Origin: Palsa-504 sp963756575
GTDB taxonomy: Bacteria; Actinomycetota; Actinomycetes; Streptosporangiales; Streptosporangiaceae
NCBI GenBank assembly: GCA_963756575.1
Contig: CAVWOM010000021.1
Span: 186,001 to 250,000, forward strand
Direction of reading: 5' to 3'
Length of the DNA stretch: 64,000 nt
The notes under the pieces were generated by a model that did no database searches, was not told the origin of the DNA, and saw only the letters and a program-made list of their open reading frames with translations. The position numbers were made by a program, and so were the translations under genes. Position 1 is the stretch's first letter. Each line of letters begins with the position of its first letter. Shown piece after piece: positions 40,711 to 49,255 of this stretch.

Positions 40711-41466
40711 ATGAATCATCAGAGCGCATGGATCAGCTACGGCGGCGGCGCCCGGGTGGCGCTCGCCGTCGTGCTGCTGCTCGCCGCGGCGGGCGTCATC
40801 GCCGCCGGGGCCAGGCTCCGGCGACCCGCCCGCCTCGGGCGGCCAGGCCGGACCGCGCAGAACATCCTCCTCGCCGCGTGGACGACCTCCCTGGTGGCGT
40901 TCGTGGCGTGCTACTCCGCCCTCGCCCAGCTGGCGCGGCATGACCACCTGGCGCATAGCCAGCCGCCCGATCCGATCACGCCCGTGACCTTCACCGCGGC
41001 CGGCGTCAGCTTCCTCGTCATCCTGGCCGTCACCCGCGGCCACGACTGGCCGGCCCGGGTAGCGGCCGCGGCCGCCGGCGCCATCGCCGCGCCGATGATC
41101 TTCGAAGTCCCCTTCGACCTCATCGTGATGACCCGGCTCAGCCCCCCGCTCCCGCCCGGCGGCGGGGCGCTGCTCTTCGTGCCCCTGTTCGCGGTCGAGA
41201 TCACGACGCTGTCCCTGCTGCCGCTGTCCGGCCTGGCCCGGATCTCCCGGGCCGGCGTCTTCGCGTTCGCGGCCGTGCTCGCCGTCTTCGCGCTCTGGGC
41301 CCTGTCCGGGTTCGGCTACCCGTCGGCCCCGCTGCCCTACACGCTCAACGTGATCTCGAAGATCGCCGCCTTCGTGGCCGCGCTTACCCTGTTCCTGCCG
41401 CCGCGCGCCCGGGCTCAGGCGTCCTCTCCCAGCAGCGCTTCGGCCACGGCGAGGTCGTGGGGGTAG
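40711..41466 (+). CDS. polytopic membrane protein divergent from the XRE gene
   Basis: 251 aa, about seven membrane helices, no catalytic motif I can name. GGGAG lies 8 nt before the ATG at 40711 (a GTG at 40705 is also in frame). It is transcribed from the plus half of the symmetrical promoter region, so probably regulated together with the XRE/membrane protein pair. The last 52 bp overlap the convergent ispD gene; the hydrophilic tail ASSPSSASATARSWG may not be conserved. Confidence 0.7.
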   Translation: MNHQSAWISYGGGARVALAVVLLLAAAGVIAAGARLRRPARLGRPGRTAQNILLAAWTTSLVAFVACYSALAQLARHDHLAHSQPPDPITPVTFTAAGVSFLVILAVTRGHDWPARVAAAAAGAIAAPMIFEVPFDLIVMTRLSPPLPPGGGALLFVPLFAVEITTLSLLPLSGLARISRAGVFAFAAVLAVFALWALSGFGYPSAPLPYTLNVISKIAAFVAALTLFLPPRARAQASSPSSASATARSWG

Positions 41467-42110
41467 GTGACCTTGAGGTTCCGCTCGCTGCCGGGCACGA
41501 TGTGCACGGCCGTGCCGGGCAGGTAGCGCAGCACCACCCCGCAGTCGTCGGTCGGGGCGAACCCCGGGTCGGCCGCGGCCAGCTCGTGCGCCCGGGCGAT
41601 GACGGGCAGCCGGAAGCACTGCGGGGTCTGGCAGCGGAACAGCCGCTCCCGCGGCGGCACCGAGTGCATCACGCCGTTCTCGGTGAGCACCATGGTGTCC
41701 GAGGCGGGCACCGCCACCCCGGCCGCGTCGTGCGTCTCCAGCGCGGCCACGCAGTCCGCGATGATCTTCTGGTCCACCAGCGGCCGGGCCGCGTCGTGCA
41801 GCAGCACGCCGCAGTCCGCCTCGCCTCCCTCGGCGATCGCGGCCAGCGCCGCCCGGGTCGACTCCGGCCGGGTCGCGCCGCCCTCGATGACCGCCGTCAC
41901 CTTCTGGTAGCCGGCCACCAGCTCCCGGACCTGCCCGGTGTACCCGCGGGCCATCACGACCAGGATCTCGTCCACCCCGGGGGCGGCCTCGAAGGCGGCC
42001 ACGCAGCGCTCGATCAGCGTCTGCCCGCCCAGCGTGAGCAGCTGCTTCGGCATCGCCGCCCCGAGCCGCTGACCGACGCCCCCGCCGAGGACCACCGCGA
42101 CCATCCGCAT
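41415..42110 (-). CDS. ispD: IspD/TarI-family cytidylyltransferase
   Basis: About 231 aa. CTP-binding GGGVGQRLGAAMPKQLLTLG, then EGGATRPESTRAALAAI, LLHDAARPLV and DTMVLTENG are the IspD family blocks. IspD makes CDP-methylerythritol in the MEP pathway; closely related TarI makes CDP-ribitol, and sequence alone separates them poorly. No ispF is adjacent. Its neighbours are CDP-alcohol and nucleotidyltransferase genes, so a polyol substrate is possible. Start MRMVAVVLGGG at 42110; an in-frame ATG at 42134 is less likely. Confidence 0.85.
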   Translation of the reverse strand: MRMVAVVLGGGVGQRLGAAMPKQLLTLGGQTLIERCVAAFEAAPGVDEILVVMARGYTGQVRELVAGYQKVTAVIEGGATRPESTRAALAAIAEGGEADCGVLLHDAARPLVDQKIIADCVAALETHDAAGVAVPASDTMVLTENGVMHSVPPRERLFRCQTPQCFRLPVIARAHELAAADPGFAPTDDCGVVLRYLPGTAVHIVPGSERNLKVTYPHDLAVAEALLGEDA

Positions 42111-42333
42111 GGGCCGGACTCTACCCAAAACCAAGGCGCCGAACGACGTTGGCTACCCGCCCCCGCACCCCTCCACGTGGCCCCGGGGACGGCCGTTTCG
42201 CCGGTGCGCACGCGGGTATTGCGGTGGCACGACTGGGCGGCCGGCGTGTCCCGGGGCGCGCGCGTAACCGTCAGCTACAGTTGGTAACGCCAGGCGCTAG
42301 CCACGGCGGCCTGCGGTCGCTGGGAGGACACGC

Positions 42334-44283
42334 ATGACGGTAGCGCTGGTCCTGGCCGGCCGGCCCGGTGAGGCCGACTCCGGCCGGCAGCGGCAGCTGT
42401 GCGGCCAGCTGGCCGCGCTCGGCGTGCACCGGATCGACGCGGCCGAGGGAGCCGGCCCCGGCCTGCTCACCATCGCCGCCGCGGCCCGGACCGCCGGGGA
42501 ACGCGTGCTCATCTGCGTCGGCGCCGACAGCGTCCCCGAACCCGTGCTGGCCCGGCTGCTCGGCGCCGGCGGGACCGCCGCCTTCACCGGGGTGACGCCC
42601 GGGATCCTCCCCGAGCCGCGACCCGCCCCGAGCCAGGCACCGCCGCCGCTGGCGGGCGGGGCGCTCGTGGTGGACCTTCCCGACCTGGACGCGCTGGCCG
42701 TGGCGGCGGAGACGCTGGCGGCCACGGACGCCGGGTTCGCGGCCGCCGGGACCGCCCCGGGATCCGCTGTCGGCGCGCTGACCGGCGAGCTCACCCGCCA
42801 CGGGATCGCGGTCCGCATCCTCGACGCCGGGCCGGACAGCGAGGGCGCGGTGGCCCAGCTGGTGGCCGATCCGGCCGCCCGCGACATGGCCGCCTGGGCG
42901 GCCATGCGCCAGCTCACCCCGGCGGCGCTCTACGGCATCTCGCTCGGCCTCGGCCTCATCGCCGCGGTGTGGTTCGCCGAGCTGGCGGTGCGCTCCAAGC
43001 TGCTGGCCGTCACGGCGCTGGCGGGCTCGTTCCTGCTCGCCCGGACCGGCTCCCTGGTCGCCGCGACCAGCCGCGAGGGCCGGATCCGGCCCGCGGTCGG
43101 CTGGCTCGGGACCGCCTGCGGGCTGCTCACCGAGCTCGCCGTCTACGCGGCCCTCGCGGTCAGCGCCGGACTGAGCCCCGGGGTCACGGCCCGGGCCGGG
43201 ACGGCGGGCCTGGACGGTACCTTCGGCGACTCGCTGCGGCACACCTTCGTGGCCTCCTGGGGCGGCGCCGGGACGACCGGGGTGTGGCGGCTGGCCATCG
43301 CCGCCGCGCTGCTGCTCGGCGTCAGGCGGCTGGCCGGCCTGGCCTACCAGCACACCGGGCACTACGGTGGCCGGGTCTCCGGCCGCCTGTTCCCCCGCTC
43401 GGTGCTGCGCATCGGCGAGGAGAGCGCCACCTTGCCGGCCGGCGAGCGGCTGGTGCTGATCGCGGTGACCTCCGTCTTCTTCGGTCCCCGGCTGACCTTC
43501 GTGCTCCTGCTGGCCTGGGGCATGCTCGCGGCCGGGTACCTGCTGGCCGGGCAGCTGGCCCGGTCGCTGGCGGCCGGCCCGGACGGCCGGGCGCACCTCG
43601 AGGACACCGGCGATCCGGAGGCCGGCCTCGCCTGGCCCCCGGGCGGCGAGCTGGCCGCCTACCGCGGCGACGGCCCGCTGGCGTGCTGGATCGGCGTCCT
43701 GGTCGACGGGCGCCTGCCGCCGCTGCCGCCGCTGCTGGCCGGGCTGCTGGTGACCGGCGTGCTGGCCGCCCTCGGGCTGGGGAACCTGCCCGGCATCTTG
43801 GTGCTGACGCCGATCGAGGTGATGATGCTGGCCGCGCTCGGCGCCTGGCATCCGCACGACGGGCCGCTGGACTGGCTGGTGCCGGCGCTGCTGCTGACGG
43901 GCGAGGGGCTGTACCTGGCCGCCCTCGGCCTGCCCCGGCACGTGGCCCCCTGGCTGGTCTTCGCGCTGCTGGCGGCCGTGATGGCGCGCCACCTGGACCT
44001 GGCTTGCCGGGCCCGGGCGGGCCGGGGCCTGCTGGACGACAAGTTCGGCCTCGGCTGGGAGGGCCGGATGCTGGTGGCCGGCGCGGCCGCCGTGGCCGGC
44101 GTCGTCCCGCTCGCCTACGCCGTCCTCGCGGGATATCTTTGGCTGCTGTTCAGCTGGGATTTCCTCAGCGGCTGGCTGGCCCCGGCGAACCCGGTGCCTG
44201 GAGACGGAGACGACGATGATCGGGATGGTCCTCGCCGCGGGCGCCGGGCGGCGGCTGCGGCCAGAAACGGACGCGCTGCCTAA
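42334..44283 (+). CDS. DUF5941-like large membrane protein
   Basis: 649 aa. The N-terminus (1-195) resembles a degenerate nucleotidyltransferase fold (VALVLAGRPGEADSGRQRQL, VLICVGADSVPEPVLARLL). The remainder has about ten membrane helices, including a long cytosolic loop with LEDTGDPEAGLAWPPGGELA. This layout matches actinobacterial DUF5941 proteins encoded beside CDP-alcohol enzymes. It starts 30 bp after a plausible -10 (TACAGT region), with GGGAGG before the ATG. The 3' end overlaps the next gene by 68 bp, showing tight coupling. Reaction unknown; possibly a membrane transferase or a scaffold. Confidence 0.8.
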   Translation: MTVALVLAGRPGEADSGRQRQLCGQLAALGVHRIDAAEGAGPGLLTIAAAARTAGERVLICVGADSVPEPVLARLLGAGGTAAFTGVTPGILPEPRPAPSQAPPPLAGGALVVDLPDLDALAVAAETLAATDAGFAAAGTAPGSAVGALTGELTRHGIAVRILDAGPDSEGAVAQLVADPAARDMAAWAAMRQLTPAALYGISLGLGLIAAVWFAELAVRSKLLAVTALAGSFLLARTGSLVAATSREGRIRPAVGWLGTACGLLTELAVYAALAVSAGLSPGVTARAGTAGLDGTFGDSLRHTFVASWGGAGTTGVWRLAIAAALLLGVRRLAGLAYQHTGHYGGRVSGRLFPRSVLRIGEESATLPAGERLVLIAVTSVFFGPRLTFVLLLAWGMLAAGYLLAGQLARSLAAGPDGRAHLEDTGDPEAGLAWPPGGELAAYRGDGPLACWIGVLVDGRLPPLPPLLAGLLVTGVLAALGLGNLPGILVLTPIEVMMLAALGAWHPHDGPLDWLVPALLLTGEGLYLAALGLPRHVAPWLVFALLAAVMARHLDLACRARAGRGLLDDKFGLGWEGRMLVAGAAAVAGVVPLAYAVLAGYLWLLFSWDFLSGWLAPANPVPGDGDDDDRDGPRRGRRAAAAARNGRAA

Positions 44284-44956
44284 GGCGCTGCTGCCGGTCG
44301 ACGGCGACGTCACCATCCTCGACATCGCGCTGCGCAACCTGGCCGCGGTCGGGCTGCGCGACGTCACCGTCGTGGTCGGCTACGCGGCCGGCGCGGTGCG
44401 CGACCGGGCGGCCGCGCTGGAGGCCGGGCACGGCGTCCGGCTGACCCTGGTCGACAACGACCGGGCGGAGGAGTGGAACAACGCCTACTCGCTCTGGCTG
44501 GCCCGCGAGCACTTCGCGGCGGGCGCGCTGCTGGTCAACGGGGACACCGTGCACCCCGTGTCGGTCGAGAAGACGCTGCTCGCCGCGGCCGGGCAGGCTC
44601 CCGTCGTGCTCGCCGTGGACGACGTCAAGCCCCTCGCCGACGAGGAGATGAAGGTCATCCTCGGCCCGGATGGCCGCCTGGCCCGGATCACCAAGCTGAT
44701 GGACCCCGCCCAGGCGCACGGCGAGTACATCGGGGCCACCCTCATCGACCCGGCCGCCGCGGCGCCGCTGGCCGACGCGCTCGAGGCGACCTGGCGCCGC
44801 GACCCCTCGCTGTACTACGAGGACGGCTACCAGGAGCTCGCCGACCGGGGCGGGATCATCAAGACCGCGCCCATCGGCAAGGTCAACTGGGTCGAGGTGG
44901 ACAACCACGACGACTTGCGCCGGGCGCGGGAGATCGCACCCCTGTGTCGTTCGTAG
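44216..44956 (+). CDS. LicC-like sugar/alcohol-phosphate nucleotidyltransferase
   Basis: 246-aa NTP-transferase. The signature LAAGAGRRLRPETDALPKAL (residues 6-25) binds the nucleotide. EEWNNAYSLWLAREHF is the NN-YSL block characteristic of LicC-type phosphocholine cytidylyltransferases and inositol-phosphate cytidylyltransferases. VNGDT and EVDNHDDL supply metal ligands. It should form a CDP-alcohol from CTP and a phospho-alcohol, feeding the CDP-alcohol phosphotransferase encoded two genes downstream. The actual alcohol is unknown. Confidence 0.88.
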   Translation: MIGMVLAAGAGRRLRPETDALPKALLPVDGDVTILDIALRNLAAVGLRDVTVVVGYAAGAVRDRAAALEAGHGVRLTLVDNDRAEEWNNAYSLWLAREHFAAGALLVNGDTVHPVSVEKTLLAAAGQAPVVLAVDDVKPLADEEMKVILGPDGRLARITKLMDPAQAHGEYIGATLIDPAAAAPLADALEATWRRDPSLYYEDGYQELADRGGIIKTAPIGKVNWVEVDNHDDLRRAREIAPLCRS

Positions 44957-44992
44957 AACCCGCACCTTACATAACCCGGTAGTCTCCCGTTC

Positions 44993-46048
44993 ATGCAGCT
45001 GTCCCGGATCATCACCGCGCCGCTCGTCGTCGACGTGCGGCCGGGCGCGGTCGCGGACCTCGGCGCGCTGCTGGCCGACCGGCGGATCGCCACCGAGGGC
45101 CGGGTCGCCGTCGCGGTCGGCCCCGGCCAGGGCGACAGCGTGCTCGCTGACCTGAACCTGGAGACAGCCCAGGTCTTCCGGGTGCAGGACGGCACCGTGG
45201 ACAGCGCGGTCGCGCTGGGCAAGCGGCTGCGGGCCGACGCCTACGAGGCGGTCGCGGGCATCGGCGGCGGCCGGACCCTCGACGTGACCAAGTTCGCCGC
45301 GCACATGGCCGGCGTGCCGATGGTCGCGGTGGCCACCAACCTGGCCCACGACGGGATCGCCTCTCCGGTCAGCTCGCTGGAGCACGAGTCGGGCAAGGGC
45401 TCGTACGGCGTGGTCCCGCCGGTGGCGGTGATCGTGGACCTGGACCGGGTGCGCAACGGCCCACCCCGTTCGGTCCGATCTGGGGTCGGGGACGTGGTCA
45501 ACAACCTGTCGGCGATCGCGGACTGGGAGCTGGCCGCGGCCGACCGGGGCGAGCCCCTGGACGGGCTGGCCGTCACGCTGGCCCGGACGGCCGCGCAGGC
45601 GGTGCTGCACCAGCCGGGCACGGTCGCCGACGACGAGTTCCTCACCGTGCTGGCCGAGTCGCTGGTGCTGTCCGGCATCGCGATGACGGTGGCGGGGTCG
45701 AGCCGGCCGGGCAGCGGCGGCGACCACGAGATCCTGCACGCGATCGAGCAGCTCTACCCGGGCACCGGCAACCACGGCGAGCTGGCCGGGGTGGGCGCGC
45801 TGTTCTGCACCTTCCTGCGCGGCGACGACCGGGGGTGCGCGCTGCTGTCCGCCTGCCTGGCCCGGCACGGGCTGCCCCGGACCCCGGCCGACCTCGGGCT
45901 GGCCCGGGACCAGTTCACCAAGGCGGTGCTGCACGCGCCCGCGACCAGGCCGGGCCGGTACACGATCCTGGAGCACCTCGACCTCGACGAGGCCGCCATG
46001 ACCAAACGGGTGGATGATTTCGTGGCCGCCTTCGGAGGCAGCTCGTGA
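44993..46048 (+). CDS. sn-glycerol-1-phosphate dehydrogenase-like enzyme (AraM/EgsA type)
   Basis: 351-aa member of the iron-containing alcohol dehydrogenase superfamily. GGGRTLDVTK (91-100) binds NAD(P)H, and NLAHDGIASP (116-125) and SGVGDVVNNLSAIADW (163-178) match G1P dehydrogenases. The metal ligands are D167, H245 (GGDHE) and H261 (GNHGE). The family reduces dihydroxyacetone phosphate to sn-glycerol-1-phosphate, the archaeal-type stereoisomer, and also occurs in Bacillus (AraM). Here it would supply an alcohol phosphate for the neighbouring cytidylyltransferase; substrate unproved. It overlaps the next start. Confidence 0.88.
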   Translation: MQLSRIITAPLVVDVRPGAVADLGALLADRRIATEGRVAVAVGPGQGDSVLADLNLETAQVFRVQDGTVDSAVALGKRLRADAYEAVAGIGGGRTLDVTKFAAHMAGVPMVAVATNLAHDGIASPVSSLEHESGKGSYGVVPPVAVIVDLDRVRNGPPRSVRSGVGDVVNNLSAIADWELAAADRGEPLDGLAVTLARTAAQAVLHQPGTVADDEFLTVLAESLVLSGIAMTVAGSSRPGSGGDHEILHAIEQLYPGTGNHGELAGVGALFCTFLRGDDRGCALLSACLARHGLPRTPADLGLARDQFTKAVLHAPATRPGRYTILEHLDLDEAAMTKRVDDFVAAFGGSS

Positions 46049-46821
46049 TGACACAGCCGACGCTGGCCGAGGTGCGCGCCAAGGGCCAGCCGCCCGAGGT
46101 GCTGGCCCGGCTGAACGACGAGCACTGGTTCGGCCGGCTCTACATGCGCAAGCTGTCCCCGTACGCCACCATCGTGTTCGCCCGGATGGGCTGGTCGCCG
46201 AACGCGGTCACCGTCTGCTTCATGCTGGCCGGCGTGGCCGCCGGGGTGCTCACCGCGGTGCCCGGACTGGCCGCGGCCATCGGCGTGTTCCTGCTCATCC
46301 AGCTCTACCTGCTGTTCGACTGCTCCGACGGCGAGCTGGCCCGGTACACCGGGCGGTTCTCGGCCGCCGGGGTGTACCTGGACCGGATGGGGCACTACAT
46401 CGCCGAGGCGCTGCTGCTGGCCGGGCTCGGCGTCCGCGCCCAGGGGCACTTCTCGCTGTCCGGCGGCTACGTGAGCGCGGGCCTGGCCGCGGCCATCTGC
46501 GCCACCTTGATCAAGGCGGAGACCGACTCGGTGATCGTGGCCCGGGCGTCCTCCGGCCTGGACGGCAAGCACGACGACGAGGCGCTCGCGCCCCGGTCCC
46601 AGGGCCTCGCGCTGGCCCGGCGGCTGGCGTCGGCGCTGCGCGTGCACCGGGTCATCCAGGCCGTCGAGCTGTCGGTGCTCATCTTGGTGGCCGGCATCGC
46701 CGACGCCGCGGGCGGCGACCTGACCGCGACCCGGGTGCTGACCATCGTGGCGCTGGTGGTGGGCGTGGTGATGGCGGGAGCGCACCTGGTGGCCATCGTG
46801 GCGTCCCGGAGGCTCGGATGA
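46048..46821 (+). CDS. CDP-alcohol phosphotransferase with variant motif
   Basis: 257-aa membrane enzyme with about six helices, condensing a CDP-alcohol with an acceptor alcohol. The motif reads D91-xx-D94-G-xx-A98-R99-x8-G108-xxx-D112-xxx-H116. The fourth, usually catalytic aspartate is a histidine (YLDRMGHY). That may be normal for this actinobacterial subgroup but is unusual for the superfamily. ATG 46048 has GGAGG 8 nt upstream; GTG 46045 is the alternative. It overlaps the dehydrogenase stop and the following GT2 start. Confidence 0.87.
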   Translation: MTQPTLAEVRAKGQPPEVLARLNDEHWFGRLYMRKLSPYATIVFARMGWSPNAVTVCFMLAGVAAGVLTAVPGLAAAIGVFLLIQLYLLFDCSDGELARYTGRFSAAGVYLDRMGHYIAEALLLAGLGVRAQGHFSLSGGYVSAGLAAAICATLIKAETDSVIVARASSGLDGKHDDEALAPRSQGLALARRLASALRVHRVIQAVELSVLILVAGIADAAGGDLTATRVLTIVALVVGVVMAGAHLVAIVASRRLG

Positions 46822-47717
46822 CCGTGACCGCTCAGCGCACCCTCACCCTGTCCTGCGTCATCTTGACCATGGGCAACCGCCCGGCCGAGGTGATCCGGGC
46901 CATCGACAGCGTGCTGGCCCAGGATTGCCGGACACTGGGGGGCACCCCGGTGGAGCTGGTCGTGGTGGGCAACGGCGCCGAGGTGACCGGCCTGCCGGCC
47001 GGGGTCAAGGTCGTCTCGCTGCCGGAGAACCTGGGGGTCTCGGGCGGGCGCAACGCCGGGGTGGCCGCCTGCACCGGCGACGTGGTGCTGTTCCTGGACG
47101 ACGACGGCTGGTACCCCGACCCCGGGCTCAGCGCCCATATCGCGGCCAAGTTCGCCGCCGACCCGGCCCTGGCCGTGCTGTCCTTCCAGGTGGTCGACCC
47201 CGAGGGCGGCCCGGGCGCGCGCTGGCACGTGCCCCGGCTGCGGGCCGGGGACCCGGACCGGTCCTCGGTCGTGACGACGTTCCTCGGCGGGGCGTGCGCC
47301 ATCAGGCGGGCGGCCTACCTCGAGGCGGGGGGCCTGCCGGACCTGTTCTTCTACGGGCACGAGGAGACCGACCTGGCCTGGCGGCTGATGGACCGCGGCT
47401 ACCGGCTGGAGTACGACGCCACGGCCAAGATGTGCCATCACTCGCTGCCGAACGCGCGGCATGACACGTTCCGCCGTCAGGACGGGCGGAACCGGGTGCT
47501 GCTGGCCCGGCGCAACCTGCCCTGGCCGCTGGCGGCGGTCTACCTGGCCGACTGGATGGCGCTCACCGTGGCCCGGGAGCGCGGCCGCCGGGGGCCGCTG
47601 CGCCCGTGGTTCGCCGGCTTCGCCGAGGGCTGGCGGACCGACCCGGGCCCGCGCCGCCCCATCGCGCTGCGCACCGCCTGGCGGATGGCCCGGGCGGGCC
47701 GTCCCCCGGTGATCTAG
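46818..47717 (+). CDS. glycosyltransferase family 2
   Basis: 299-aa GT-A transferase. N-terminal SCVILTMGNRPAEVIRAIDS, the metal-binding LFLDDDGWYPD and HEETDLAWRLMDRGYRLEYD as the ED-motif region. No clear transmembrane anchor. It is the last gene of the operon starting at 42334, overlapping the CDP-alcohol gene by 4 bp, so it probably glycosylates the lipid or polyol made there. Donor sugar unknown. Confidence 0.9.
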   Translation: MTVTAQRTLTLSCVILTMGNRPAEVIRAIDSVLAQDCRTLGGTPVELVVVGNGAEVTGLPAGVKVVSLPENLGVSGGRNAGVAACTGDVVLFLDDDGWYPDPGLSAHIAAKFAADPALAVLSFQVVDPEGGPGARWHVPRLRAGDPDRSSVVTTFLGGACAIRRAAYLEAGGLPDLFFYGHEETDLAWRLMDRGYRLEYDATAKMCHHSLPNARHDTFRRQDGRNRVLLARRNLPWPLAAVYLADWMALTVARERGRRGPLRPWFAGFAEGWRTDPGPRRPIALRTAWRMARAGRPPVI

Positions 47718-47806
47718 CGCCGGCTGGCTCCTCCGCCGCCCGGCCGATGGCATATCATCCGTGCGGGTGACGCCCGCCCCTGGGGGTGGCGCGTACGATA
47801 TGTCGT

Positions 47807-49255
47807 GTGGAGAGACGCGATACTTGCGTACTCGCGCCAACGACGGGGGTCGTCGGCGGCACCGGGGCACCTGAGCCCGAGGCCTGGCAGTCCGTAGTCA
47901 CCATGCCAGGGGCCTGGCTGATCGCCGGGTTGACCGCTTCTGCCCTCTTCGCCGGCGGAGTCACGCTATTCAGCACCGACCCGCGGCACCGGCTCTGGGG
48001 GCAGGCCGCCGTCTGCGGGTACGCCCTGGCCGCGTTCGCCGTCCTGGCCTTCAGATCGCGCCCGACCCGCGCCGTCAACCTGGCCCTGACCGCGGCCGTG
48101 GGCGGCGCCATCTTGTTCCCGCTGCTGTGGCTGATCGCGCACGGCTTCGGCGAGCCCGAGGTCGGCGTGGTGGCCCAGTCGGCCCACGAGCTCATCCAGG
48201 ACGGGACGCCGTACCGCAGCTCGCAGGCGCTGGCCGCCACCACCGACCCCAACGCGTACAACCCGTACCTGCCGCTGATGGCGATCTTCGGCGTGCCGCA
48301 GGCCCTGCTCGGCCACGGCGTGCTCACCGACCCCCGGGTCTGGTTCGGCCTGGTGTTCCTCGGGGTGTTCGCGGTGGCGCTGCGGATCGCCGGGGCCAGG
48401 GACACCGTCCGGTGGGCGCTGCTGCTTACCGCCTCGCCGATCATCGCGTTCGAGCTGTGCGTCGGCGGCACCGACGTGCCCATGGTCGCGTTCATGTGCC
48501 TCGGCTTCGCCCTGCTCTGGGGTTACCGGGAGAACATGACCCTCGAGGGCGGGATAGCCCTCGGCATCGCCTCCTCGATGAAGGCCACCGCCTGGCCCGC
48601 CCTGGCGGTGGCGTTCGCGCTGCTCTGGGTACGCGACGGCCGCCGTATGGCCTGGCGCTTCCTCGGCGTCGCCGTCGCCGTGGTCGTCGTCATCGTGGGA
48701 CCGTTCGCCGCCCTGAAACCCGGATCCCTGGTCAAGAACACGATCTTGTTCCCGCTCGGCCTGGCCAGCGTGCGGTCGCAGGCGTCCAGCCCGCTGCTGG
48801 GCCACGTGCTCGCCTCGACCGGCGTCATCGGCCACACGGTCGTGGTCCTCCTGCTCGTCGGCTCCGGCCTCGCCATCGCGGTGTCGCTGGTGATCCGCCC
48901 GCCCCGCGACGTCCCCGCCGCGACGATCCGCCTGGTCCTGGGCCTGTCCGCCATGTTCGTGCTGGCCCCCTCGACCCGCTTCGGCTACTTCATCTACCCG
49001 GCCGCCATGGTCCTGTGGCTCGTGGTCTCCCAGGCCGGCCGCCGATCCGCCGTCCTCCCCCACCCCGACGACGACCTAACCCTCCCAGCAAACCTAGCCA
49101 CCCCCTCCGGCCTAGCCGCCCCAGCGGATCTCGCTGTCCCCACTGGTCTCGCCGTTCCCGAGGGCCGCGCCGTCCCGGAAGACCCCTCCGTCCCCGGTGA
49201 TGTACCCGATCCCGAAATCTTCGCGGCCCCGGCGGAGGTACCCGACCCGGGCTGA
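47807..49255 (+). CDS. GT87/DUF2029-like polytopic mannosyltransferase-type protein
   Basis: 482 aa with about ten membrane helices and the GT-C hallmark of an acidic first loop (SAHELIQDGTPYRSS, NAYNPYLPLMAIFG). GT-C enzymes of this group use polyprenyl-phosphate sugars on the outer face of the membrane. The C-terminal tail is a Pro/Ala/Leu low-complexity stretch (SGLAAPADLAVPTGLAVPE). TACGAT (47794-47799) ends 8 nt before GTG 47807, so the gene is probably leaderless. Acceptor unknown. Confidence 0.82.
   Translation: MERRDTCVLAPTTGVVGGTGAPEPEAWQSVVTMPGAWLIAGLTASALFAGGVTLFSTDPRHRLWGQAAVCGYALAAFAVLAFRSRPTRAVNLALTAAVGGAILFPLLWLIAHGFGEPEVGVVAQSAHELIQDGTPYRSSQALAATTDPNAYNPYLPLMAIFGVPQALLGHGVLTDPRVWFGLVFLGVFAVALRIAGARDTVRWALLLTASPIIAFELCVGGTDVPMVAFMCLGFALLWGYRENMTLEGGIALGIASSMKATAWPALAVAFALLWVRDGRRMAWRFLGVAVAVVVVIVGPFAALKPGSLVKNTILFPLGLASVRSQASSPLLGHVLASTGVIGHTVVVLLLVGSGLAIAVSLVIRPPRDVPAATIRLVLGLSAMFVLAPSTRFGYFIYPAAMVLWLVVSQAGRRSAVLPHPDDDLTLPANLATPSGLAAPADLAVPTGLAVPEGRAVPEDPSVPGDVPDPEIFAAPAEVPDPG

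Noticed and set aside
42271..44367. 698-codon minus-strand frame opposite the DUF5941-like gene
   Set aside because: Composition typical of antisense shadows (Gln/Gly/Arg/Pro), no motifs; the plus strand has membrane helices and operon coupling.
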